A stretch of 64,000 nt of DNA from Sorangium cellulosum So ce56 (GCF_000067165.1 NC_010162.1:11644501-11708500), one strand, 5' to 3'. Numbered from the stretch's first letter, positions 33,544 to 42,673 are shown. Program-made: numbers and translations. The notes: generated by a model from the letters alone, not told the origin.

Positions 33544-33706
33544 TGGCGCGATGACGATTTCTTCCGGATCTGGCCGCGGGTGAGCCTGCGAGCTCTGGCG
33601 ACAAGGCTGCAAGGGGGAATGGTCGAGTCGGCAGGACGGGGCTTGCGAGCGCACCCTTCTCGACTCGTTGGATCGAACGAGCCAGAAGGGCTCGTCACCC
33701 ATTGGA

Positions 33707-33832
33707 GAGGGTGTCGAAAGCCTGCTGGGAGAGTTGGAATGCGACACGGAGGGTGTCGAAAGCCTGCTGAGAGAGTTGAAGTTTGGCCCGGAGGATGTCA
33801 ATAGCGTCTCGGCAGGATTGAAGCTCGGTCCG
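33707..33832. repeat. Three tandem 42-bp units
   Basis: Units begin at 33707, 33749 and 33791, each starting GAGG(G/A)TGTC. In one frame they translate as 14-residue steps (EGVESLLGELECDT, EGVESLLRELKFGP, EDVNSVSAGLKLGP), but there is no start codon or ribosome site, so coding is unlikely. Units 1 and 2 are about 80% identical; unit 3 is more diverged. Confidence 0.7.
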
Positions 33833-34059
33833 AGGCGTCAGGCGACTGCCGCGCTGAATGATTCATGTGGCGCTGCATCGCCCGCGCATCTGCGCGGCTC
33901 GTCGTCGCCGCAGGTGCGCCTGGCCGCAGGTGCGCCTGCACGGCGGCAGTGATCTGCCGCGGATCCCGCGCCGTTGCAGCGCCGGCGACCGGACTCGTGA
34001 GCGGCGGTCATTTCATCCATCGCGACAACACAAACATGTATAAAAACAGGAGTAGATCG

Positions 34060-35040
34060 ATGAAGCTGGCAGTTGAGACGACTGGTTGTCAAAGAAGCGC
34101 CGCGCGCCTCGGCGGGCGACGTCCGCAGGAACGAAGGGTTGGGCGCTCGCTCGCCCTCCTCGGGGGACTCGCGGCGTCGTTCCTGGCGGGGTGCGTCAGC
34201 GGCGATCCCGAAGCCGGGTGGGCCGACGAAGACGTGGAAGGCGTGGAGGAGCTGGGGGCGACGGATCAGGCCCTCGTCAACAGCCGGCGCATGGGGGTCA
34301 ACACGGACGTGGTCTGGATTGGCAACTGCAGCGGCGCGATCTTCTCGAGAGACGCGATCATCACGGCGGCCCACTGCTTTGGGCTGCAACCCGGCGCGGT
34401 GGTCCAGCAGAACGTGCAAGTGAAGTTTCAGTCGACCACCGACGGTGCATGGAGCTGCGTCGTGGGGACGCCCGCGAACGATTGTACGGCCTCCGCGACG
34501 GTTCGTATCCACCCGGACTGGGACTCCAGCAATTGGGTGCGCGATCATGATGTGGCCACGATCCGCTTCAGCAAGAGCTTCACCACGGGTGTCACCGGCC
34601 CGGCTTGGATGGAGGCGCCGAGTAATTTTTCAACGATGAACGGCTACATCTATGGATACGGCGCGACCGTGCAAGGAGGCCCAGCAGGCAGGCTCCTGAT
34701 GTCCTACCTCCAGAGGGGGCATATCGTCTCCGGCGATGGCTTCCATTTCAGCGGCGAGACGATAGGGCTCGACGGGGACCGAGGCTCTGGCGCGTGTCCG
34801 GGGGACTCCGGCGGCCCCATCGTCTCTGACGCGAGCATGTCGGAGTACGGGGTGCCGCGTCACCAGTACGCCCTGGTCAGCTGGGGCGACTGCGCCGGGG
34901 TCACCGCCGGGCCGCGTGTGGCGCCGAACGCGGCGTTCATCAAGGGGGCGGTACCCAGCAGCCGCTGTCGGACCCAGAGCTTCCCCATCGTACAGACCGG
35001 CGGCCTGACCCTGTCCAAGAACGTGTTCGATTGCTTCTGA
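34060..35040 (+). CDS. Trypsin-like serine protease lipoprotein
   Basis: A 326-residue protein. The start at 34060 follows AGGAG at seven bases; it gives a basic region, hydrophobic core and lipobox LAGC. The S1-family triad is complete: H105 in ITAAHC, D164 in DHDVATI, S250 in CPGDSGGP, with an SWGDC strand after the Ser and paired Cys at the His site (NCSGAIF...AHC). The acidic spacer after the lipobox (EAGWADEDVEGVEE) may be a propeptide, with the chain perhaps starting near ALVNSRRMGV. A secreted or surface-held digestive protease is likely, as is usual in predatory myxobacteria. Confidence 0.88.
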   Translation: MKLAVETTGCQRSAARLGGRRPQERRVGRSLALLGGLAASFLAGCVSGDPEAGWADEDVEGVEELGATDQALVNSRRMGVNTDVVWIGNCSGAIFSRDAIITAAHCFGLQPGAVVQQNVQVKFQSTTDGAWSCVVGTPANDCTASATVRIHPDWDSSNWVRDHDVATIRFSKSFTTGVTGPAWMEAPSNFSTMNGYIYGYGATVQGGPAGRLLMSYLQRGHIVSGDGFHFSGETIGLDGDRGSGACPGDSGGPIVSDASMSEYGVPRHQYALVSWGDCAGVTAGPRVAPNAAFIKGAVPSSRCRTQSFPIVQTGGLTLSKNVFDCF

Positions 35041-35411
35041 ACCCGTGGACTGTCCCATGAGGTCCTCCGCATCGCAGCGGAGCACGTCGAGCCGCCCAGC
35101 GGCGAAGCTTCGGCCGCGTCCAGGCTCAGGCGCCGCCACGGCCGGCCGCTCCGCTGGTCCGCCTTTGATCCGCAGTCCTTGCCAAGGCGCGATGCTCGAC
35201 GCGCAGGTCGAGCGCGATCTGGACCGCCTGCCCCCCGACGCATAGGGTTCGCCTGTGGTTGATGAGGGACCGAGGATGGCTCCCTTCGACATCCCGGCCG
35301 ACTTGATCCACCGTCGGAGGTGCACGTAGTCTCGACCGCACCCCTCGGGTGCAGTACCTCGCGGCGAGCTGGAAGCGCTCTCTACCAGCGACAGCAAAGA
35401 GTCGAATCGCC
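35041..35411. other. Intergenic, no gene seen
   Basis: About 370 bases upstream of the SLATT gene. No frame with a recognisable product on either strand. The promoter of the SLATT-NACHT pair should lie here. Confidence 0.4.
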
Positions 35412-35897
35412 ATGTCCGACGAGATTGACGCGGTGCGCTATGCAGGAAAATGGCGTCTACACTTCGAAAAAAAGGCGGATCACAACAAGGCCGAGGCGTT
35501 GATCTGCTTCACCGCCGTTGTTGCATGCACGTTGGTGGCGCCGGTCTTCGTCATGCTCGGCGAGGGGTTCTGGCTGAGCAAGCTGGCGCCGTCGCTGCTC
35601 TCGCTGCTGGCGGCGGGGATGACGACATGGCTCCAGCTGAGGAAGCCTCAGCAGCTTTGGGCGCTGTACCGCACGTGTCAGCGGCGTATCGAAGATCTGC
35701 AGGCGGCGCATTCGTTCGGATTCGCAGGCTTCGAGAGGGCGGCCGACCGCGATCGCCTGCTCGCCAAGCGGGTCGCCGAGATCGTGATGTTCTCGCATGA
35801 GCAATGGGTCCCCTTGGTGCCAAGCCCGGAGAACATCGGTGCGCTCACGGAGTCGAGGCTTCGAAGAGCTCCGGACGCAGAGGATGGCAATGCGTAG
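35412..35897 (+). CDS. SLATT/DUF4231-type two-helix membrane protein
   Basis: A 161-residue protein with the DUF4231/SLATT layout: a charged amphipathic N-terminus (YAGKWRLHFEKKADHNK), two closely spaced transmembrane helices (about residues 29-49 and 58-76, ICFTAVVACTLVAPVFVML and LSLLAAGMTTWLQL), then a helical cytosolic tail (RTCQRRIEDLQ, FERAADRDRLLAKRVAEIV). SLATT proteins are proposed pore-forming effectors of prokaryotic conflict systems. The next gene, reading the same way, encodes a NACHT-WD40 signalling protein, an arrangement expected for an effector-sensor pair. The start is the first in-frame ATG with an intact N-terminal helix. Confidence 0.7.
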   Translation: MSDEIDAVRYAGKWRLHFEKKADHNKAEALICFTAVVACTLVAPVFVMLGEGFWLSKLAPSLLSLLAAGMTTWLQLRKPQQLWALYRTCQRRIEDLQAAHSFGFAGFERAADRDRLLAKRVAEIVMFSHEQWVPLVPSPENIGALTESRLRRAPDAEDGNA

Positions 35898-36039
35898 ATA
35901 GATCGTGGCGGTCGCGCCACCTCGTCGCGCCCGACGAGGTCCGGCTTCGAGCCGAGCCGGGGCTTGCGCCGAGGAGCTCCTGCGCTGGCTCTCCTCCGCG
36001 CGCCCTGTCTATTGCGGTGCCTCTCGCTCCGGCTGCACC

Positions 36040-39000
36040 ATGCCTTGCGTGGCGAAGGCGCGGCACGACACGGCGGAGGCGCGGGACGAGGGTCGGGGAG
36101 GCGCGGACGCAGGCGCGGAGGTCGACGTCGGGCCGATCGACGTGCTCGTGGTCGTGGCGCTCCAGGACGAGCTCGAGGGGGTGCTCGCGCAGGGCGATGG
36201 CGGCGCCGCGGGGTGGCGCGAGCTGCGGGACCTCGGCGGCTTTCGTTACTACCGGCGCGCCTTTCCGAGCGCCCATGGCGGGTCGCTCGCGGTGGCCGCG
36301 GCGTGGATCGGCGAGGCGGGCCAGCGCACGGCGGCGATCCGGGGACAGCAGCTCGTCTCCGAGCTCGATCCTGCGTGCCTCGCGATGTGCGGCATCTGCG
36401 CGGGCGACCCCCGCAAGGTGGCGCTCGGCGACGTGATCGTGGCCGACCGGCTCTACAGCTTCGACGAGGGCAAACGCGTCGCGCCGCCGGGCAAGGAGGC
36501 GGAGCTCCTCCACGACCTGCGCACCTTCGATCTCGCGGCCACGTGGAAGATGGACGCCGCCTTCCTCGCGCGCGAGCTCGACCTCGCGGCGCTCTCCCGC
36601 GAGCGCCCGCCCTCCCGGGAGGCCCAGCAGCGGTGGCTGCTCGACGCGCTCCACGCGCACGAGGCGGAGGGCGGGCCCTCGCCGGTCTCGCACCCCGACC
36701 GGAGGCGCGCCTGTCCTGGGTGGACCGCGCGGCTCAAGGAGGCGGTGAAGGACGGGGTCGCCGCGATGAAGGGCGGCGCGCTGCGCCTCACCGAGGCAGG
36801 GCGGGAGAAGGCGCTGGAGGAGCGGCTGCTCCACCCGGACGGTCCGCCGGCCGATCCGCCGCTCTGCGTGCACGTCGGCGCCGTCGCCACGCTCACGGCG
36901 GTGGCGCAGGATCCGGGCGTCTGGGGCGACCTCCAGCGCGTGGTGCGGGGCACGCTGGGCCTGGAGATGGAGGGCGCGGCGATCGGCGACCTCGCGGGCC
37001 GCTGCCAGAAGCGGTCGATCTTCGTGAAGGCGGTGAGCGATCACGCCGACCTCGCCAAGGACGACGGCTTCCGCGCGTTCGCGTGCCGCGCCTCGGCGGC
37101 GGTGCTGGTCGCGTTCCTGCAGAAGCACCTCGAGCCGGCGCCGCGGCCGGAGCGCGAGCTGCCGGGGCGGCGCGGGCCGGCCGGAGAGGTGGATTGCACC
37201 TCGGGGGACGGCGAGCGCGGCGAGCGCGCGTTCGAGGAGCGGCACGACGGCTTCCTCCAGCGCATCGAGCGCGTGGCGCTGCTGCGCACGCCCGGCGCGA
37301 CCGTCACGAGGCACCGGACGCAGCCGCCGTTCGCGGGCGTGCTCGAGGTGGCGGCGCGGGACGGATCGCTCGTCGATCTGCGGGTGATCGGCGCGCTCGA
37401 TCAGTCGATCACGGAGGAGCTCGTCGCGCGCTACGTGACCGAGGTGGAGCGCCCGTTCCGGGAGCAGGATCCGCTGCTCCGATCGACGCTGATCCACGCG
37501 GGCCCGCAGGCGCCGCCAGCGCTGATCGAGCGCGCATGGCGCCGCGGCGTCGTGCTCAAGAGCTTCTCGGAGTACCAGGGGCTCATCGACTTCGGCCGGT
37601 ACCTCGTGCGGCAGACGGACCGGCTCGAGGCGGACCCGATCTACCCGCCGTGGCTCTACGTCGAGCAGCCGGCCGTGGTGAGCCTCGGCGACCGCGAGAA
37701 GAGCGCCACGGAGAGCGCGCTCGCGTCGCTGTGGGAGCTGCTCGACGCGCCCCGCCGGCGCTTCGTGCTGGTGCTCGGCGACTTCGGCGCGGGCAAGACG
37801 TTCCTCTTGCACGAGCTCGCGCGGAGGATGGTGAGGGAGGGGCACCCGCTCGTGCCGGTGCTCATCGAGATGAGCCGGCTCGAGAAGCAGCGCTCGCTGA
37901 ACGTGCTCGTGGCGCAGCACTTCGCGCTCGCGGACGAGCCGATCGACCCGCGCGCCTTCGGCTACATGCTGGCCGAGGGGCGGATCGCGCTGCTCTTCGA
38001 CGGCTTCGACGAGCTCGCCCTGCGCCTGACGTACGACCGGGCGCTCGAGCACTTCGAGACCGTGATGCAGGCGGCCGAGGGGATCGCGAAGGTCGTGGTG
38101 ACCAGCCGGACGCAGCACTTCCTCGATGACCGGCAGATCGAGCAGGAGCTCGCCCGGCGGGCGGAGCAGGTGCAGGGCTACCGGCTCGTGCAGCTGGAGG
38201 GGTTCGGGGAGCCGCAGATCCGGCGGTTCCTGGGCAACCTGATCCCCGAGCCCGCGGAGGCCGAGGCCCGGTACCGGCTGCTCCACGAGGTCAGCGATCT
38301 GCTCGGGCTCTCGGAGAACCCGCGCATGCTCGGGTTCATCGCGAAGATCGAGGAGAGAAAGCTCCTCGAAGCCAAGGAGGGGACGGGGGAGATCACCACG
38401 GCCAAGCTGTACGAGCTGCTCGTGGAGCAGTGGCTCGACCACGAGCACCGGCGTGCCAACCCGCGGGGAGCGCCGCGCGGCATCTCGCGCGAGGCGCTCC
38501 GGGGCGCGATGACCGAGCTCGCGCGGCTGCTGTGGGACCGGCGGGCGCGCGCGGTCGGGATCGCCGAGCTGCCGGAGAGCCTCGTGAAGGGCGTGCAGCC
38601 GAAGGACGGGCCGCCGCTGGAGCGGGCGATGGTCGAGTTCCTGATCGGCTCGGGATCGCTGCTCGTGCGGGACGCGGAGGGGGCCTTCTCGTTCGTCCAC
38701 CGCTCGGTCCTGGAGTGGCTCGTGGCCGAGGCGGCGGCGCGGGAGGTGAAGGACACAGGGGACAGCGCGGCGCTCGCGGCCGACGAGATGAGCGAGCTGA
38801 TGGTGGACTTCTTCGTGTCGCTCGCGGGGCGCGAGCAGGCGGCGGCGTGGGCGGCGCGGGTGCTGCACGGGGCGGCCAAGGGGCACGCGAAGGACAACGG
38901 GCTGCGGATCGTGCGCTTGCTGGAGAAGAGCGAGCAGGGGGCAGCGGTCGTCGGGGAGGACGAGATCGAGGTGGTCGAGGGCGTGAACCTGGCCGGCCAG

Positions 39001-41319
39001 GACCTGAGCGGGCAGAACCTCAACCGCGCGGATCTTCGAAGCGCCAATCTGGCGAGAGCCAACCTCACGAACGCCGCGCTGGTCGAGGCCAGGCTGGCCG
39101 GCGCCTCGCTCCTCTCGGCGCGGCTTGGGCGGGCGGATCTGCGCAACGCTTCGCTGATGGGCGCCGATCTCCGGGGCGCGGACCTGTCGTTTGCTCGCCT
39201 CGTGGACGCGGATTTGACCGGCGCCGATCTCGCCGGGGCGACGCTGCGGGGCGCCAAGCTGGTCGGCGCCCGGGGGGTGGCCGTCGCGTCGCTCGTGGCG
39301 GAAGGGGCGGCGCCACCTCGGCCTTCCGGGGCCGACCTGATGTGGATACCGGCGTCATCGTGCAATGCGGTGGCCTGGAATCCCTCGGGAGATCTCCTCG
39401 CGACGGGCCATGGCGACGGCTCGGTCCGGCTCTGGGATGTGGTCTCCGGGCGAGCCATTCGGGGGATAGCTGGACACCTCGGTCCGGTGAACAGCGTGGC
39501 GTTCAGCCCTGATGGCCGGACGCTGGCCTCAGGGTCGGATGACTCGAGCGTGATGTTGTGGAAGGTCGAGAGCGGGCGAGTCCTCCGCGTCTTCGATGGC
39601 CATGGCGTCGGGGTGAGGAGCGTCGTGTTCAGCCCTGACGGCCGGACGCTGGCCTCGGGGGCGGGGCGCGCAATGCGCCTGTGGAAGGTCGAGAGCGGGC
39701 ACGTCCTCCGCGTCTTCGAGGGTCATGGCAACTGGGTGAACAGCGTCGTGTTCAGCCCTGATGGCCGGACGCTTGCTTCGGCGTCGGATGACATGACCGT
39801 GAGGTTGTGGGAGGTCGAGAGCGGGCGAGCCCTCCGTGTCTTCGAGGGCCATGGCCTGATGGTGACGAGCGTGGCGTTCAGGCCTGATGGCCGGACGCTC
39901 GCTTCGGGGTCGCGTGACATGACCGTGAGGTTGTGGGAGGTCGAGAGCGGGCAGGTCCTCCGCGTCATCGAGGGCCATGGCGCCCGGGTGAACAGCGTTG
40001 TATTCAGTCCTGACGGCCTAACGCTGGCCTCGGGGTCGAATGATACATCCGTGAGGTTGTGGGAGGTCGACAGCGGGCAGGTCCTCCGCGTCTTCGAGAG
40101 CCACGGCCATGACGTGATGAGCGTGGCGTTCAGCCCTGATGGCCGAACGCTGGCGCTGGAGCCGAATGACACGACCGTGAGGTTGTGGGAGGTCGAGAGC
40201 GGTCGAGTCCTTCGCACCTTGGGCGGTCATGGCAAGGCGGTGACGAGCGTGGCGTTCAGCCCCGGCGGCCGGACGCTGGCCTCGGGGTCGCATGACACGA
40301 ACGTGAGGTTGTGGGAGGTCGAGAGCGGGCGAGCCCTCCGCGTCCTCGAGAGCCACAGCCATCACGTGATGAGCGTGGCGTTCAGCCCTGACGGCCGGAC
40401 GCTGGCCTCGGGGTCGCATGACACGACCGTGAGGTTGTGGGAGGTCGAGAGCGGGCGAGCCCTCAGCACCCTGGGCGGTCATGTCAAGGCGGTGACGAGC
40501 GTTGTATTCAGCCCTGATGGGCGGATGCTGGCCTCGGGGTCGAATGACACGACCGTGAGGCTGTGGGAGGTCGAGAGCGGGCGAGCCCTCCGCGTCTTCG
40601 AGGGCCATGGCAAGGCGGCGACGAGCGTGGTGTTCAGCCCTGACGGCCGGACGCTGGCCTCGGGGTCGAATGACACGACCGTGAGGCTGTGGGAGGTCGA
40701 GAGCGGCCGAGTCCTCCGCACCTTCGGGGGTCATGGCAAGGTGGTGACGAGCGTGGTGTTCAGCCCCGATGGCCGGACGCTGGCCTCGGGGTCGAATGAC
40801 ACGACCGTGAGGTTGTGGGAGGTCGAGAGCGGGCGAGCCCTCCTTGTCTTCGAGGACCATGGCAAGGGGGCGACGAGCGTGGCGTTCAGCCCTGACGGCC
40901 GAACGTTGGCCTCGGGTTCGTACGATACGATGGTGAGGTTGTGGGAGGCCGGAAGCGGTCGATTCCTCGGCGCTCTCAGGGGCCACACGGCCCCTGTGGT
41001 GAGCGTCTCCTTCAGCCCCGACGGCACGCTCCTCGCTTCTGCCTCGAGCGACGGCACCCTCCGCCTCTGGCGGGTCGCCACCGGCCGATGTCTCGCGATC
41101 CTCCTGCCCTGCGCCGAGGGATGGGCCGCCTTCACCCCCGACGGTCGTTACAGGTTCGGCGGCGACATCGCTGGCTCCTTCTGGCACGTAATCGGCCTCT
41201 GCCGCTTCGAGCCCGGGGAGCTCGAACCCTACCTGCCGAGCCCCCTCCGCCTCCCCGACGGCGAGCCCCTCATCGCGCTCCCGCCCGCCGGAACGCCGCC
41301 CGGGAGCGGCATGGCATAG
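36040..41319 (+). CDS. Nucleosidase - Mrr-like - NACHT - pentapeptide - WD40 giant immune-type protein
   Basis: About 1759 residues from the ATG at 36040 (GTG at 35905, seven bases after the SLATT stop, is an alternative). Residues 33-365: phosphorylase/nucleosidase fold (IDVLVVVALQDELEG, catalytic-type EMEG 309-312, D334 in AVSDHADL) with a 90-residue insert. Residues of about 395-545: a domain resembling an Mrr-like nuclease fold (LIHAGPQAPPALIERAWRRG). NACHT: Walker A GDFGAGKT 580-587, Walker B LLFDGFDEL near 651-659. Residues of about 980-1085: pentapeptide repeats (A-D/N-L). Residues 1104-1684: 14 WD40 repeats, then GWAAFTPDGRYRFGGD. STAND proteins with a nucleosidase effector act in anti-phage abortive infection by degrading nucleotides; sensing here is presumably by the WD40 part. 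Confidence 0.85.
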   Translation: MPCVAKARHDTAEARDEGRGGADAGAEVDVGPIDVLVVVALQDELEGVLAQGDGGAAGWRELRDLGGFRYYRRAFPSAHGGSLAVAAAWIGEAGQRTAAIRGQQLVSELDPACLAMCGICAGDPRKVALGDVIVADRLYSFDEGKRVAPPGKEAELLHDLRTFDLAATWKMDAAFLARELDLAALSRERPPSREAQQRWLLDALHAHEAEGGPSPVSHPDRRRACPGWTARLKEAVKDGVAAMKGGALRLTEAGREKALEERLLHPDGPPADPPLCVHVGAVATLTAVAQDPGVWGDLQRVVRGTLGLEMEGAAIGDLAGRCQKRSIFVKAVSDHADLAKDDGFRAFACRASAAVLVAFLQKHLEPAPRPERELPGRRGPAGEVDCTSGDGERGERAFEERHDGFLQRIERVALLRTPGATVTRHRTQPPFAGVLEVAARDGSLVDLRVIGALDQSITEELVARYVTEVERPFREQDPLLRSTLIHAGPQAPPALIERAWRRGVVLKSFSEYQGLIDFGRYLVRQTDRLEADPIYPPWLYVEQPAVVSLGDREKSATESALASLWELLDAPRRRFVLVLGDFGAGKTFLLHELARRMVREGHPLVPVLIEMSRLEKQRSLNVLVAQHFALADEPIDPRAFGYMLAEGRIALLFDGFDELALRLTYDRALEHFETVMQAAEGIAKVVVTSRTQHFLDDRQIEQELARRAEQVQGYRLVQLEGFGEPQIRRFLGNLIPEPAEAEARYRLLHEVSDLLGLSENPRMLGFIAKIEERKLLEAKEGTGEITTAKLYELLVEQWLDHEHRRANPRGAPRGISREALRGAMTELARLLWDRRARAVGIAELPESLVKGVQPKDGPPLERAMVEFLIGSGSLLVRDAEGAFSFVHRSVLEWLVAEAAAREVKDTGDSAALAADEMSELMVDFFVSLAGREQAAAWAARVLHGAAKGHAKDNGLRIVRLLEKSEQGAAVVGEDEIEVVEGVNLAGQDLSGQNLNRADLRSANLARANLTNAALVEARLAGASLLSARLGRADLRNASLMGADLRGADLSFARLVDADLTGADLAGATLRGAKLVGARGVAVASLVAEGAAPPRPSGADLMWIPASSCNAVAWNPSGDLLATGHGDGSVRLWDVVSGRAIRGIAGHLGPVNSVAFSPDGRTLASGSDDSSVMLWKVESGRVLRVFDGHGVGVRSVVFSPDGRTLASGAGRAMRLWKVESGHVLRVFEGHGNWVNSVVFSPDGRTLASASDDMTVRLWEVESGRALRVFEGHGLMVTSVAFRPDGRTLASGSRDMTVRLWEVESGQVLRVIEGHGARVNSVVFSPDGLTLASGSNDTSVRLWEVDSGQVLRVFESHGHDVMSVAFSPDGRTLALEPNDTTVRLWEVESGRVLRTLGGHGKAVTSVAFSPGGRTLASGSHDTNVRLWEVESGRALRVLESHSHHVMSVAFSPDGRTLASGSHDTTVRLWEVESGRALSTLGGHVKAVTSVVFSPDGRMLASGSNDTTVRLWEVESGRALRVFEGHGKAATSVVFSPDGRTLASGSNDTTVRLWEVESGRVLRTFGGHGKVVTSVVFSPDGRTLASGSNDTTVRLWEVESGRALLVFEDHGKGATSVAFSPDGRTLASGSYDTMVRLWEAGSGRFLGALRGHTAPVVSVSFSPDGTLLASASSDGTLRLWRVATGRCLAILLPCAEGWAAFTPDGRYRFGGDIAGSFWHVIGLCRFEPGELEPYLPSPLRLPDGEPLIALPPAGTPPGSGMA
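39360..41085 (+). repeat. Fourteen 126-bp (42-residue) WD40 coding repeats
   Basis: Each unit encodes about 42 residues ending in a GH step and containing SVxFSPDGRTLASGSxDTxVRLW. Units 10-12 (about 40482-40859) are nearly identical in DNA, while units 1, 13 and 14 at the edges are most diverged. Fourteen units would make two seven-bladed propellers. Confidence 0.9.
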
Positions 41320-41503
41320 GCGCACCCCCGGTAACCGCCGAGCGGCGGCGTAGGAGTCGACCGAGCCTCGAGAATCGCCGGTGTCCGCCGTGCGGGGACC
41401 GCGAGCGGTGCTATGGTGCGCCGCACCCCGCGGGCCCCGGCATGCTCCGAGCGTGACGGCGCCTCTCGGGGCGCTTCATGTCTTACGCAGGGAGATCCGA
41501 TTC

Positions 41504-42673
41504 ATGCGACAGTCCTATATTACTCTTGCAAAAGTGGTGTGTGCCGCGGGGGCGGCCCTCGCCGCATCGGCCTGTGGAGGCGACGAGGGCGCTCATTCCG
41601 ATCGGGCTCCCGACATCGAGCGCTCCGACATGGGAGCGCTGCTGGAGGACGCCGTCGACTCCCCGCCGTCCGGCGCGGGCTCGTCGGGTGACGAAGGATC
41701 CCCCGGAGGCAGCGCGAGCGGGACCTGCCAGCTGCCCGACGGTCCGCGCTCGTTCGATGAGCTCAAGGGCCCGCCCGGGAGCCTGGCGGCCGATTGCGTT
41801 CCCACGTGGACCGAGGAGCAGCTGAGCTCCGGGTTCGCCGCGATCCGCGACAGCCGGCTGCTCAGCATGCCGGAGCAACCCGAGTTTCAGCGGCGGATCC
41901 CCTGGCTCGCGGCCGACAACGGCTGCGAGGAGCGGGCCGAGGCAGCGGTCTACTTCTTCCACCAATGGGACTATCCGACGCCCTACTTCGCCAGGGTCAA
42001 GGCGAAGCCGCGCAAGCGGCTGGTCTTCCAGACAGCCAACGAGCCGTCCGGAAGCGTCACGTGGTCCGGCCACGTCGCGCCCGTGGTCCGGGTCGGTGGA
42101 CAGCTCATGATCCTGGACGTCGCCATCGATCCGTCGCGGCCCCTCCCGATCGCGGAGTGGCTCTCTCGGTTCAGCGTCGCCGACGACATCGACGTCGCGT
42201 TGTGCCGCGACCACGCCCTGGGGCAGGGGTGCTTCGACGCTCTGCCCGTGGAGCCGCCGCCGCCCAACCTGAACTACTATGGCAGCATGTACACGCGGCT
42301 CCTGACCGAATGGCGAGTTCAGGAGATCCTCGGGCGCGATCCGTACCGGGTCCTCGGCGACTGTCCGCCGTGGGGCCCCTGCGCCGAGCCGGAGCCCACG
42401 CCCGATCCGGACCTCCCACCGACCGTCCGGCGCTTTGCGTCGGACCAGTTCGACAGCTCCGTCTGGTATCCCATCTACATCATCGGGGACAACTTCGTCG
42501 AAGGCTGGACGACCGTGCGCATCACCGGAAACGGCATCGACGAGCTCGCGCCCATCGACGCCTGCAACATCCGCAGGATCCTGATCACCCAGGAGTATCC
42601 GCCCGGCGACTATCAGGTGACGGTGTCGAACGGAGAGCTCGCGAGTCAGCCGATGTTCCTTCGCATTCAATGA
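41504..42673 (+). CDS. Protein-glutaminase-like lipoprotein
   Basis: A 389-residue protein. The ATG follows a GGGAGA site and gives a signal peptide with a Cys at SACGG. After an acidic/Gly spacer, residues of about 125-245 match the protein-glutaminase (glutamine deamidase) fold: catalytic-type C141 in DNGCEERA, H190 in WSGHVAPVV and D205 in MILDVAIDPSRPL, a complete Cys-His-Asp triad. The rest (about 300-389) is an Ig/IPT-like beta domain (GDNFVEGWTTVRITGNG). Deamidation of surface or extracellular protein Gln residues is likely. It converges on the isomerase gene downstream. Confidence 0.78.
   Translation: MRQSYITLAKVVCAAGAALAASACGGDEGAHSDRAPDIERSDMGALLEDAVDSPPSGAGSSGDEGSPGGSASGTCQLPDGPRSFDELKGPPGSLAADCVPTWTEEQLSSGFAAIRDSRLLSMPEQPEFQRRIPWLAADNGCEERAEAAVYFFHQWDYPTPYFARVKAKPRKRLVFQTANEPSGSVTWSGHVAPVVRVGGQLMILDVAIDPSRPLPIAEWLSRFSVADDIDVALCRDHALGQGCFDALPVEPPPPNLNYYGSMYTRLLTEWRVQEILGRDPYRVLGDCPPWGPCAEPEPTPDPDLPPTVRRFASDQFDSSVWYPIYIIGDNFVEGWTTVRITGNGIDELAPIDACNIRRILITQEYPPGDYQVTVSNGELASQPMFLRIQ

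Larger units (their letters stand above)
32831..34059. other. Repeat-rich non-coding stretch, 1.2 kb
   Basis: No intact gene. It contains a fragment of a lipoprotein signal peptide (about 33313-33411), a dispersed element (33387-33543) and three tandem 42-bp units (33707-33832). The first 450 bases have long frames on both strands but no domain or ribosome site I trust. A low-GC patch at 34025-34050 probably holds the promoter or ribosome site of the serine protease gene. Confidence 0.5.

Noticed and set aside
35845..38886. 1013-residue reading frame on the minus strand opposite the NACHT protein
   Set aside because: Arg/Leu/Glu-rich antisense translation of a high-GC gene; no domain, no ribosome site, and the plus-strand product has a clear multi-domain structure.
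39481..40990. Regularly spaced 126-bp repeats that might suggest a CRISPR array
   Set aside because: The repeats lie in frame and encode a continuous WD40 array; there are no distinct spacers.
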